Source: Deltaproteobacteria bacterium | Lineage (GTDB): Bacteria; Desulfobacterota; WTBG01; CAIYCZ01; CAIRTM01 | DNA length: 45,594 nucleotides | NCBI GenBank assembly: GCA_024276465.1 | Contig: JAJRXD010000179.1 | Location: 1 to 45,594, forward strand | Reading direction: 5' to 3' | Part shown: piece after piece, positions 34,087 through 42,161 of the stretch | Layout: each line of letters starts with the position of its first letter | Numbering within the stretch: the first letter of the stretch is position 1 | Notes under the pieces: model-generated | Database searches by the model: none | The model's input: only the letters and a program-made list of their open reading frames with translations | What the model was told of the DNA's origin: nothing | Position numbers and translations under genes: made by a program

Positions 34087-34860
34087 ATGAGCGAAAATAT
34101 CAGGATTTCTGCCGTAATTGTTACCTTTAATGAAGAGAAAAACATCCGGGAATGCCTTGAAAGCATTAAGTGGGTGGATGAAATTATTGTTGTTGATTCT
34201 TTCAGCAGGGACAGAACAGCAGAAATATGCAGGCAGTATACTGAAAAAGTTATTCAGAAAAAATGGCCGGGCCATGTCAAACAAAAACAGTTTGCTCTTG
34301 AACTTGCAAGGGGTGACTGGATTTTGTCTCTTGATGCCGACGAACGGTTGTCAAAGGAAGCTGCAAAGGAGATAAAAACCAGGGTGTTAAACGGATCACC
34401 TTCTTGTGACGGCTTTATCTTTCCGCGGCAGTCACATTATCTTGGCCGGTGGATAAGTCACGGAGGGTGGTATCCTGACAGTAAGCTCAGGCTTGTCAGG
34501 AGGGGAAAGGCTGTATGGAGTGGAAATGATCCACACGATAAACTCATTTTGAACGGAACAGCAGGGCATATAGGGGGGAAAATACTTCATTATGTTTACA
34601 GCGACATATCGCAGCAGCTTAAAACTGTCGACTCATTTTCCGGGATCTCTGCAGAACAATGGAAAAAAGAGGGCAAAAAATGTAATCTTTTTTTGCTCCT
34701 TTTCAGGCCCCCTGTTCGTTTTCTTGAAATGTATCTGTGGAAGAGGGGTTTTATGGACGGTATGCCGGGATTTATCATAGCAGTTGTATCTGCTTATTAT
34801 GTTTTTCTGAAATATGCCAAGTTGTGGGAATTAGAGAAAATAAAGTCAAAAAGCAGCTGA
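34087..34860 (+). CDS. family 2 glycosyltransferase (WaaE/KdtX-like)
   Basis: 257 residues. ISAVIVTFNEEKNIRECLESI, IIVVDSFSRDRTAEI, SLDADERLS and DPHDKLIL fit the LPS core beta-glucosyltransferase group WaaE/KdtX, which modify heptose I. A C-terminal hydrophobic stretch (LFRPPVRFLEMYLWKRGF onward) suggests membrane attachment. It starts 7 bases after the upstream heptosyltransferase stop and ends one base before the next start, so coupling is tight. Confidence 0.88.
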   Translation: MSENIRISAVIVTFNEEKNIRECLESIKWVDEIIVVDSFSRDRTAEICRQYTEKVIQKKWPGHVKQKQFALELARGDWILSLDADERLSKEAAKEIKTRVLNGSPSCDGFIFPRQSHYLGRWISHGGWYPDSKLRLVRRGKAVWSGNDPHDKLILNGTAGHIGGKILHYVYSDISQQLKTVDSFSGISAEQWKKEGKKCNLFLLLFRPPVRFLEMYLWKRGFMDGMPGFIIAVVSAYYVFLKYAKLWELEKIKSKSS

Positions 34861-34861
34861 T

Positions 34862-35314
34862 ATGTTTAAAAAATTGTACAATAGCGGTATTACCTGGACA
34901 GTGAGGAAAAGTGTAGACACTTCTATCCTTGACAATCTTTTTTCCAGGCTGGAATCCCATGAAATGTATCCTGAGCTTGCACTGGTGAAAGATAATAATG
35001 TTCGTTCCGCCTTTTTTTTCACTACAGGCTGTGCAGCTCACCATGAAGTTTTCGTAAAGCGTTATAAATGCAGAGGAATTAAAGATATCCTGAAGCATAT
35101 GTTTGTTCCTTCAAAAGCAGTCTCTGAATGGCGCAATCTGAAAAAATTTTATGACAGACAACTCCCCTGTCCTGAACCTCTTGCCTTTTCAGAAAAAAAG
35201 ACCCTTGGGATTCTCAGGGACAGCTGTCTTATAACAGAGGTTGTCTTATCTGCGGTTCCTCTTAATGAATATGTAAAAAACATGCCTGTTGGCCTTCAAA
35301 AAAAAAAAGTCTGA
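34862..35314 (+). CDS. tandem LPS kinase, N-terminal part (frame ends after A11 tract)
   Basis: 150 residues, equal to the N-lobe and hinge of a WaaP/Kdo-kinase domain: HHEVFVKRYKCRGIKDILKHMF contains the ATP lysine, and PCPEPLAF and LITEVV match the paralogue at 25017. Translation reaches TGA at 35312 just after a run of eleven A (35298-35308). In the -1 frame the protein continues directly into its own C-lobe. Joined, the gene would encode about 538 residues with two kinase domains. Alone this fragment lacks the catalytic loop and cannot be active. It starts one base after the WaaE-like stop. Confidence 0.75.
   Translation: MFKKLYNSGITWTVRKSVDTSILDNLFSRLESHEMYPELALVKDNNVRSAFFFTTGCAAHHEVFVKRYKCRGIKDILKHMFVPSKAVSEWRNLKKFYDRQLPCPEPLAFSEKKTLGILRDSCLITEVVLSAVPLNEYVKNMPVGLQKKKV
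35298..35308 (+). other. A11 homopolymer at a frame junction
   Basis: Eleven consecutive A lie exactly where the two reading frames of the kinase gene must join. A twelve-A transcript, or a -1 slip on A-AAA-AAA, would restore the full protein. Phase variation, transcriptional slippage, ribosomal frameshifting and a sequence error all fit. Confidence 0.7.
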
Positions 35315-35340
35315 CAAAGTCACTTGCTGCTCTTATACGG

Positions 35341-36477
35341 GTGCTGCATGAAAACAGAGTTTTTTTCCGGGACCTGCATGCTGGAAACATACTGGTAAAG
35401 CCCACAGGCAGTTCCTCTCCGGATCTTTATTTTATTGACCTTCACAGAGCCCTTGTCCTTCCATGGCTGTTAACATGGATGAAGGTTAAGGATCTTGCCC
35501 AGTTGTGTAATTCTTTGACTGCTTCAAAAACTGACAAGATTAGATTTCTTAAGGAATACTGCAAAGAGGAGCGGTTAGTGAATAATTCTTTCCGCATATT
35601 GCAGGAAAAGATATATTCCAAAAGCCTGAAATTAGAGCTGAGGCGCATAAAAAGCAGAAGCAAACGATGCTTCAAGAACAGTTCTGTTTTTGAGAAACAG
35701 ATAACCAGGACAGAAGCATATTATGGAAGGAAGGATTTTGGGAGGCAGAAAGCTGACAGCCTTGTTTTAAAAAGTATCGAAGACAGCAATTCAACCATTA
35801 AAAGATCATCAAAATCTGTTATAACTGCTCACAAAACAGAGGACGGGTCGCTGGTATGTGTTAAGAGATACAAATTCCGTGGAACTGCTTATTCACTGAA
35901 AAACCTGTTCAGAAAATCACGGGCCATGAAAAGCTGGATTGCAGCCAATGGCCTTATTGTAAGGGGAGTAAACACACCGCTTCCCCAGGCAATGGTTGAA
36001 AAAAAAAGGGGTTTGCTTTGTATCGAAAGTTATTATATAAGCCAGTGGCTGCCGGAAGCTGCTGAACTGAATGACTGTATAAAAAACATGCTGAAATCCC
36101 CGCAGGAAAAAGAAATTTTCATAAGGGCTTTTGCCCGGGTTATCAGACAATTTCATTTGAAAAAAATTTTTCATGCTGATTTAAAGTCCAACAATATCCT
36201 GGTAACAGCTGACGGAAATAACAGGTGGAGCTTTTACTTTGTGGACCTTGACAGGGTATCTTTTAATAAAGAACTTACTTTTTATCAGAGGGCCAATAAT
36301 CTTGCTCAGATAAATGCATCGATTTCAAAGCTCATGACGGTTAAGGACCGTTTAAAATTTTTTCGTTTATATGCTGAAGGAACATACTTGTTTTGTGAAA
36401 GAAAAAAGTATTATGAAAAAATACTTGAAATCAGCAGAACAAAAATAACTGAACCATATGGAATAAGCTTTAGTTAA
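35341..36477 (+). CDS. tandem LPS kinase, C-terminal part (C-lobe 1 plus complete kinase 2)
   Basis: The frame is open from the A11 tract; 35341 is only the first GTG, so a real independent start is doubtful. Residues 8-35 (from 35341) hold the rest of kinase 1: FFRDLHAGNIL, with Phe in place of the usual His, and FIDLHRA. A second complete domain follows from about residue 150: CVKRYKFRG, RGVNTPLPQAM, FHADLKSNNIL (His278, Asp280, Asn285) and FVDLDRV (Asp302). The two halves are clearly related to each other and to the gene at 25017, so the protein arose by duplication and fusion. The second domain has all its catalytic residues. Confidence 0.78.
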   Translation: MLHENRVFFRDLHAGNILVKPTGSSSPDLYFIDLHRALVLPWLLTWMKVKDLAQLCNSLTASKTDKIRFLKEYCKEERLVNNSFRILQEKIYSKSLKLELRRIKSRSKRCFKNSSVFEKQITRTEAYYGRKDFGRQKADSLVLKSIEDSNSTIKRSSKSVITAHKTEDGSLVCVKRYKFRGTAYSLKNLFRKSRAMKSWIAANGLIVRGVNTPLPQAMVEKKRGLLCIESYYISQWLPEAAELNDCIKNMLKSPQEKEIFIRAFARVIRQFHLKKIFHADLKSNNILVTADGNNRWSFYFVDLDRVSFNKELTFYQRANNLAQINASISKLMTVKDRLKFFRLYAEGTYLFCERKKYYEKILEISRTKITEPYGISFS

Positions 36478-36532
36478 ATTGATCTGTTTTTAAACAATAT
36501 CAAACTCTCATTGTTTTCGGTTATAAAGATTC

Positions 36533-37654
36533 ATGAAAATACTTCATATATTCAGCAACTGGAAATGGACAGGACCAGCTGAGCATGCTCTCAACCTGAC
36601 ATTGTCACTTAAAAAATCAGGCCATTCTGTCAGCTTTGCCTGCGCTTTACCTCCTGATGGAGTAACACAGTCTATTGTATCATATGCCGAAAAAGCCGGC
36701 ATTACCCCGGTGACTCAGTTTAACCTTAATAAACATTTCAATATCTCAGACAACCTGAGGGACACTAAAGCTCTAAGGGGGTTTATTAATGACGGAAAAT
36801 TTGATCTTATACACACCCATCTTCCTAACGATCATTTTCTTGCCGGCATGTCTGTTCGAACAGGCTTTTGCAAAACACCAGTAATCAGAACATGCTATGA
36901 CGGAGAAGGACTGCAGGGAGGATTCAGAACGCGCCTTCTGCTTTCTCTCATGACAGATGGGCTTATTGTGATTTCAGAGCTTGCAAAAAACCGGGTAATT
37001 CAGCAGTTTTCCTTCCCACTGGGAAAAATATGGAAGGTTGACATTCCTGTTGATCTCAAACGGTTTGATCCTGGAAGTATTAAAAATAACAGGGATAAAT
37101 ACGGTTTATCGGAAAAGACTGTGGTTGGAGGTATTGTTGCAAGGGTTCAAAAGCACCGACGTTTTGAGGAATTGCTGAAAGCATTACAGATAGTTTTTAA
37201 TGAGTTTTCGGGTCTTAAGTTCATGATTATCGGCAGAGGCACCCATATTGAGGAGATAGCAATTAAGCCGTCTCAGAAAATGGGGATAAGGACCAACCTG
37301 ATCTTTACAGGATATAAAAAAGAGGACTTTCCGGAAACTCTTGCCTGTCTGAATTTCAAGATTTTTTTAGTTCCAGGCAGTGATGGTTCCTGCAGGGCAG
37401 TAAGGGAAGCAATGGCAATGGGAATCCCCACCATTGCAGCAGACAGGGGGATGCTGAGTGAGATTATAGAACATGAAAAAGAAGGCTTGATAATTGATGA
37501 TACACCTGAAAACATGGCTAAAGCAATTCTGTTCCTCATTGAACATCCGGACCTGCGGCAGAAAATGGGAATCAATGCCTATCAAAAATCCCGCAAACAA
37601 TTTGACCTGGATTTGCAGACAAAAAAATTGAGGATATTTATGAATCAGTGCTGA
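36533..37654 (+). CDS. family 4 glycosyltransferase
   Basis: 373 residues, GT-B fold: KILHIFSNWKWTGPAEHALNL with a Gly-rich acceptor loop, DLIHTHLPNDHFLAG, VVGGIVARVQKHRRFEELLKAL at the start of domain two, and the donor-site sequence REAMAMGIPTIAADRGMLSEII with the EX7E glutamates in variant form. Last gene of the plus-strand LPS block, 55 bases after the tandem kinase. It likely extends the core oligosaccharide; the sugar is unknown. Confidence 0.87.
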   Translation: MKILHIFSNWKWTGPAEHALNLTLSLKKSGHSVSFACALPPDGVTQSIVSYAEKAGITPVTQFNLNKHFNISDNLRDTKALRGFINDGKFDLIHTHLPNDHFLAGMSVRTGFCKTPVIRTCYDGEGLQGGFRTRLLLSLMTDGLIVISELAKNRVIQQFSFPLGKIWKVDIPVDLKRFDPGSIKNNRDKYGLSEKTVVGGIVARVQKHRRFEELLKALQIVFNEFSGLKFMIIGRGTHIEEIAIKPSQKMGIRTNLIFTGYKKEDFPETLACLNFKIFLVPGSDGSCRAVREAMAMGIPTIAADRGMLSEIIEHEKEGLIIDDTPENMAKAILFLIEHPDLRQKMGINAYQKSRKQFDLDLQTKKLRIFMNQC

Positions 37655-37701
37655 GCAGAAAACAGGCAAAAAGGAGATGATTTACAGGAGAAACATAACG
37701 A

Positions 37702-37826
37702 CAAAGTAAAAGGCCGTCTACTGCGTTGCGTTTCATCCTTCCTGATATTAATCAGGACAGCGTACGAACAAGCACGCCTCATTCCCCCTGGATTCCCGCG
37801 CCCTGTATCCGAAGCTTTTTACTTTG
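37702..37826. repeat. family B repeat, divergent copy (B2)
   Basis: CAAAGTAAAA (37702-37711) and TTTTACTTTG (37817-37826) form the ends, corresponding to the inner repeat of B1. Shared blocks are GCGTTGCG..ATCCTTC, a CCTGATATTAATCAGG hairpin, CGCCTCATTCC..GGATT and CGAAGCTTTTTACTTTGCC. The outer CGTAAAAAGTC ends are missing. It lies exactly between the LPS block and the signalling block. Confidence 0.6.
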
Positions 37827-37869
37827 CCGCCTGTTTTCTGGCTTCATTAAATTTGTGCATTCCTTATTC

Positions 37870-37898
37870 TTGACATAAAAATACCATTGTCATATACC
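37870..37898 (+). promoter_or_regulatory. promoter for the receiver-TPR gene
   Basis: TTGACA (37870-37875), 17 bases, TATACC (37893-37898), placed 48 bases before the ATG at 37946, which also has AGGAGG at good spacing. Confidence 0.55.
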
Positions 37899-37945
37899 TT
37901 TTTTAAAGGTTTTAGCAGAATTACCAAATATTAGGAGGTATCCTG

Positions 37946-39106
37946 ATGGAAGATCCCTGCAGGAACATGAGCTTTCTTATTATTGATGAGAATGACAGGA
38001 TTAGAAAAACCACCAGAAATGTTTTAGAGCGGATAGGGTATGAAAACATATTGGAGGCCAATAATGGTGAAATTGCCCTTGAAAAGCTTAACTCCAGCAA
38101 AGTGGATATGATTTTATGTGAAGCAGTTATGTCTGACATGTCTGGAGTGGAGGTCCTGCGTGCAGTCAGGGACAATGATGAACATCAGAATATTGCATTT
38201 CTCATGGTCTCTGCAGATAAAGACCATGCTACAGTAGCCGAGGCAGGAGAAGGTGACGTTGATGGCTTTGTGATTAAGCCCTTCACTGCCCAGTTAATTC
38301 AGGAAAAAATCAAGGAGATCATGGAGTCAAGACATACCCCTTCGCCTGTCAAGATTCATCTTGACCTGGGCCTGGTTTATTTGAAAAGTCGCCAGTACGA
38401 GCAGGCTTTATCCGAATTCCGTAAAGCCCTTGATATAAATCAAAACAGTCCAAGGGTGCTGCTGGCTATTGGCAGGGTAAAAGAGCAAAAGGGAGATCTG
38501 GAAGAAGCAGAGAAGCTGTATCTTCAGGCGGTTAAGCTTTCACCCCAGTTTCTTAAAGCCCACGATGCATTAGCTGGTTTATATGAAGTGCGGAATGACT
38601 TGAAGTCTGTTGCCGAGCACCTGAAGCTGGCTGCTGCCATAAGCCCCAGAAATGCAGATCGTCAAATCAAACTTGGACAGGCTCTTATAAAAACCGACCA
38701 GAAACATGAGGCCCGGGAAGTATTAAATATGGTCATGAAAATAGCCAAGGACAGCTACGCAAAGGTTGCCCGGCAGGTGGGAGATGCTTTCCTGGAGGCA
38801 GGCATGATGGCAGAGGCCCAGGATGTACTCATGGAAGGGCTTTCCTTTTATCCTAAAGACCTTCATCTGTACAACCGTTTAGGGATAGCCTATCGCAAGC
38901 AGAAGAAATTCAGGGAAGCGATGAAAAATTATGAACAGGCCATTGAAATTGATCCGGAAAACGAAAACCTTTTTTACAATCTGGGCAGGGCCAGTTACGA
39001 AGCCGGAGACTGGGACAAGTCAGCAGAGGCCATGAACAGGGCCCTTCAGCTCTATCCTGATTTTGAAGAGGCCAGGACTTTTTTAAAGCAGGTTCTTAAA
39101 CTGTAA
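37946..39106 (+). CDS. receiver-like domain with TPR repeats; Asp replaced by Glu
   Basis: 386 residues. Residues 8-125 form a receiver domain: acidic pair Asp14-Glu15 in IIDEND, Ser89 in MVSA and Lys111 in VIKPF. The phosphoacceptor position is Glu59 (MILCEAVMSDMSG) instead of Asp, so it cannot form the usual aspartyl phosphate and may mimic the phosphorylated state. From about residue 130 there are roughly seven TPR units (for example ALSEFRKALDINQNSPRVLLAIGRV and AMKNYEQAIEIDPENENLFYNLGRA), a protein-binding scaffold. First gene of the signalling cluster, 363 bases ahead of the histidine kinase. Confidence 0.9.
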   Translation: MEDPCRNMSFLIIDENDRIRKTTRNVLERIGYENILEANNGEIALEKLNSSKVDMILCEAVMSDMSGVEVLRAVRDNDEHQNIAFLMVSADKDHATVAEAGEGDVDGFVIKPFTAQLIQEKIKEIMESRHTPSPVKIHLDLGLVYLKSRQYEQALSEFRKALDINQNSPRVLLAIGRVKEQKGDLEEAEKLYLQAVKLSPQFLKAHDALAGLYEVRNDLKSVAEHLKLAAAISPRNADRQIKLGQALIKTDQKHEAREVLNMVMKIAKDSYAKVARQVGDAFLEAGMMAEAQDVLMEGLSFYPKDLHLYNRLGIAYRKQKKFREAMKNYEQAIEIDPENENLFYNLGRASYEAGDWDKSAEAMNRALQLYPDFEEARTFLKQVLKL

Positions 39107-39469
39107 GCTGTCAAGCTGTTTCTTCCCTTAAACATAAAATCCTTCTTAAGAATTTTACTCATTTTTTTTCTCATTAGTCCGAAAAACAATCCATTGTTAC
39201 TGACCTGCAGAAACAGGGTTCAGCACAGACTGAGCGTTTTACATAAAAATATACAATAACGTATTGCAGCACAATTGAAAGCTGTTGTCTTGTTGTGAAA
39301 TTCAACTTAAACAGTCTGTATTATGCCATATAGTCTTTATGTGCAAAGAGAATACAACTTTTTTGAATTCAGGCTTTTTCCATACTAACTTAACTCCTGC
39401 AGGTAAGAAATTTTCAGCAGATTACAATATTTTTAACAAAGCGGCAGGTCACACTGGGATGGAGAATTT
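39107..39469 (+). other. non-coding gap before the histidine kinase
   Basis: No family-like frame, terminator or strong promoter was found. The stretch is AT-rich. A TTGAAT box near 39363 has no well-placed -10. The string CCTTCTTAAGAA near 39150 recurs inside the kinase gene, probably by chance. Confidence 0.4.
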
Positions 39470-41263
39470 ATGTACATACTTATTCTTGAGAACAACTTAA
39501 CAATAAAATCCCTTCTTAAGAAGTATCTGGAGAAAAAAGGGCACAAAGTTATTTTTGTTTCCAGCGCGCAGGAAGCTCTTAGTGTACTCCGGACAAATGA
39601 TAAGATACAGGTTGTTATTACGAACTGGCTCCTGTCCGGGATGGGTGGCCCAAAATTTTGTACTGAAATCAGGGAAAAATTTGTTGAACGTTATATCTAT
39701 ATTATTATCCTTACCTCAATGGATAAAAAGGACGACCACATCTCAGGATTTAAGGCAGGGGCTGATGATTACATTGTTAAACCTTTCAATAATGAGGAAT
39801 TAGTTGCCAAAATTCATGTTGCGGAGCGCATAATAAACCTTGAGAGCAAGCTGATGAAAAATAATGATAATATGAGAAAAAAGCTTACGGAGCTGACAAT
39901 TATTAATCATATTGCCAGCGAGCTTGCCAGCTCAAAAAAATTAAATTTAATTTTAAGAAATGTTTTGCAAAGCACACTGGATTTGCTGCCCCTGGAGATA
40001 GACTGTGGTTCCATTCTGCTGATTAATGAAGAAGGTGATAAACTGGTGTTGAAAGGCACAATCGGCCTGACTGAAAGTCTGAAGGAGGATATGGAAATAG
40101 AATTTAATTCAGATATTGCAGGCAGGGCAATTGCGACAAAAGAATCGATTGTGGTTGAGGACACAGAAAAATATAATATGCCGCTGAGTAATGTGTTGAG
40201 GAATGAGGGCATCAAGAATTTTGTCAGCATCCCGATAGTTGCCAAGGGCAAAATACACGGCGCTATCAATGTGGGTAGTCACGTTCAGCATTGCTACAAC
40301 ACTGAAGAGATAGACCTGCTTACTTTAACAGCAAACCAGCTTGGGCTGGCTATTGATAATGTTAAATTATTTGAGGAAACAAGAAAAGCCCTTGAAGATC
40401 TCAGAAAAACTCAATCCCAGCTATTACAGAGTGAGAAAATGGCCTCCATCGGTCAGCTTGCAGCAGGTGTGGCCCATGAGATTAACAATCCAACCGGGTT
40501 TGTCCACTCGAACCTTGGCAGCCTGAAGAAATATGTGAACAGAATTCTGGATCTGATACACAGCTATGAAGAGGGGCTTAACTCTCTTAAAGGTGACAGC
40601 AGCAAAGACATAGCTGCATTCTGTGAGGGGATGGAACAACTGAAAAAGAAGCTGAAAATTGATTTCATACTGGATGATCTTAAAAATCTTATAGATGAGT
40701 CCCTGAACGGTACAGAGAGGATAAAAAAGATAGTGGCTGACCTCAAGAACTTTTCCCGGGTGGACCAGGAAGAAATGAAGCCTGCTGATATCAATGAGGG
40801 GCTTGAAAGCACGTTAAATGTTGTATGGAACGAGCTTAAGTACAAGTGTACGGTTGAAAAAAAGTTTGGGGATTTACCGCAGACCTGCTGCAACATGGGA
40901 CAGCTTAACCAGGTGTTTATGAACCTTCTCGTTAATGCAGCACAGTCAATTGAAAAAAGGGGAACCATTACAATTTCCACTTCTTTTGAAAATGGGTCCG
41001 GTGGTACACAGGCTTCTAAAACCAATCATGGGCATATTAGAATTATGATACATGATACAGGCAGTGGTATTCCAGGGGAAAAGCTTGACAGAATATTTGA
41101 ACCGTTTTACACGACAAAGGAAGTCGGGAAAGGTACGGGTCTTGGCCTCAGCATTGCCTATGATATCATCAGTAAGCACCATGGGGAAATTAAAGTGGAA
41201 AGCAAAGTCGGCCAGGGGACAACATTTAACATCATATTGCCTTTAATGACAAAAGATAATTAA
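39470..41263 (+). CDS. hybrid histidine kinase: receiver-GAF-HisKA-HATPase
   Basis: 597 residues. An N-terminal receiver-like domain (1-125) has Asn52 (VVITNWLLSGM) where the phosphorylated Asp should be, and Glu-Asn instead of the acidic pair, though Thr82 and Lys104 remain. A GAF domain (about 150-300, SILLINEEGDKLVLKG and FVSIPIVAKGKIHGAINV) follows as the sensor. The kinase core has His336 in GVAHEINNP, an N box NLLVNAAQSIEKRG, DTGSGIP, FEPFYTTKEVGKGTGLGLSIAYD. The core is complete, so it should autophosphorylate and pass phosphate to the receivers encoded downstream. It probably heads the operon running to 44058 or beyond. Confidence 0.92.
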   Translation: MYILILENNLTIKSLLKKYLEKKGHKVIFVSSAQEALSVLRTNDKIQVVITNWLLSGMGGPKFCTEIREKFVERYIYIIILTSMDKKDDHISGFKAGADDYIVKPFNNEELVAKIHVAERIINLESKLMKNNDNMRKKLTELTIINHIASELASSKKLNLILRNVLQSTLDLLPLEIDCGSILLINEEGDKLVLKGTIGLTESLKEDMEIEFNSDIAGRAIATKESIVVEDTEKYNMPLSNVLRNEGIKNFVSIPIVAKGKIHGAINVGSHVQHCYNTEEIDLLTLTANQLGLAIDNVKLFEETRKALEDLRKTQSQLLQSEKMASIGQLAAGVAHEINNPTGFVHSNLGSLKKYVNRILDLIHSYEEGLNSLKGDSSKDIAAFCEGMEQLKKKLKIDFILDDLKNLIDESLNGTERIKKIVADLKNFSRVDQEEMKPADINEGLESTLNVVWNELKYKCTVEKKFGDLPQTCCNMGQLNQVFMNLLVNAAQSIEKRGTITISTSFENGSGGTQASKTNHGHIRIMIHDTGSGIPGEKLDRIFEPFYTTKEVGKGTGLGLSIAYDIISKHHGEIKVESKVGQGTTFNIILPLMTKDN

Positions 41264-41299
41264 AAGTCATCTGTTTTCCATTTCCTGATGGAGAAAAAA

Positions 41300-42115
41300 A
41301 TGGAAGAGATAAAAATTTTATGCGTTGATGACGAAAGTAATGTTCTGCGCACACTGGAGAGGCTCTTTTTTGAGGAGGAATACAGCATTATAACCGCTGG
41401 TTCAGGGGCTGAGGGGCTTAAAAGGCTGGAACAGGAACAGTTCCAGATTATAATTTCAGATTACCGAATGCCGGAGATGAACGGTGTTGATTTTTTCCGG
41501 GAAGTGCGCAGGAAATGGCCGGAAACCGTCAGGATTGTTCTATCGGGCTATGCGGACGTGGCTTCAATAGTTTCTGCAATCAATGAAGGAGAAATTTATA
41601 AATTTATCCCCAAGCCCTGGAATGATGATGAGCTGATAGTAACGGTTGCAAATGCTGTTGAAAAGTACAATCTTGAACAGGAGAATAAAAAGCTTACAGT
41701 ACTGCTCATTGACAAAAACAGGGAGTTAGAGGAGTTTAATGAAAAACTTGAAAGCCTTGTGATAGAAAAGACAACTGACTTGAGATTGCAGAATACGGTA
41801 TTGGAATTATCACAAAAAATCCTGGATGTCCTTCCAATAGGAATTGCAGGGGTGGATAATGAGGGAACAATTGTGCAGATAAATGATTTTGCACAAAAGG
41901 TATTAAAGAGCGCAAACAGTACATTGTTAGGAGAACAGGCAGAGTCAGTTTTTACCTGTGAAACAATGAGCCTTATTAACAAAGTAAAAATGAAAGATAA
42001 ATTGATCGGCAGCGCCGAAGGGTATGATTTTTCAGGAAGTGTTGTATGTGTGCCGCTTTATGATGGCAGGGATCAGAAAGGTTGTATCATTATATTTGAC
42101 CCGGAGCAGGATTAG
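41300..42115 (+). CDS. response regulator: receiver, coiled coil, PAS-like
   Basis: 271 residues from the ATG at 41300, preceded by GGAG; the ATG at 41288 would overlap that site. The receiver is canonical (Asp9-Asp10... Asp54 in ISDYRMP, Lys in IPKPW) and of the RpfG-related type (FxxKPWND). A coiled coil (about 125-170) leads to a PAS-like domain beginning ILDVLPIGIAGVDNEGTIVQIN. There is no enzymatic output, so it may work by dimerising with partners or the kinase. 36 bases after the kinase stop. Confidence 0.87.
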   Translation: MEEIKILCVDDESNVLRTLERLFFEEEYSIITAGSGAEGLKRLEQEQFQIIISDYRMPEMNGVDFFREVRRKWPETVRIVLSGYADVASIVSAINEGEIYKFIPKPWNDDELIVTVANAVEKYNLEQENKKLTVLLIDKNRELEEFNEKLESLVIEKTTDLRLQNTVLELSQKILDVLPIGIAGVDNEGTIVQINDFAQKVLKSANSTLLGEQAESVFTCETMSLINKVKMKDKLIGSAEGYDFSGSVVCVPLYDGRDQKGCIIIFDPEQD

Positions 42116-42161
42116 TGATCTCCCCGGCGCTGTGCGCAGAGGTATTATCCCAGGAGTTTAT

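Noticed and set aside
39285-39500. Open frame of 71 codons upstream of the histidine kinase
   Set aside because: It overlaps the kinase start in another frame, has low-complexity composition and no ribosome binding site.
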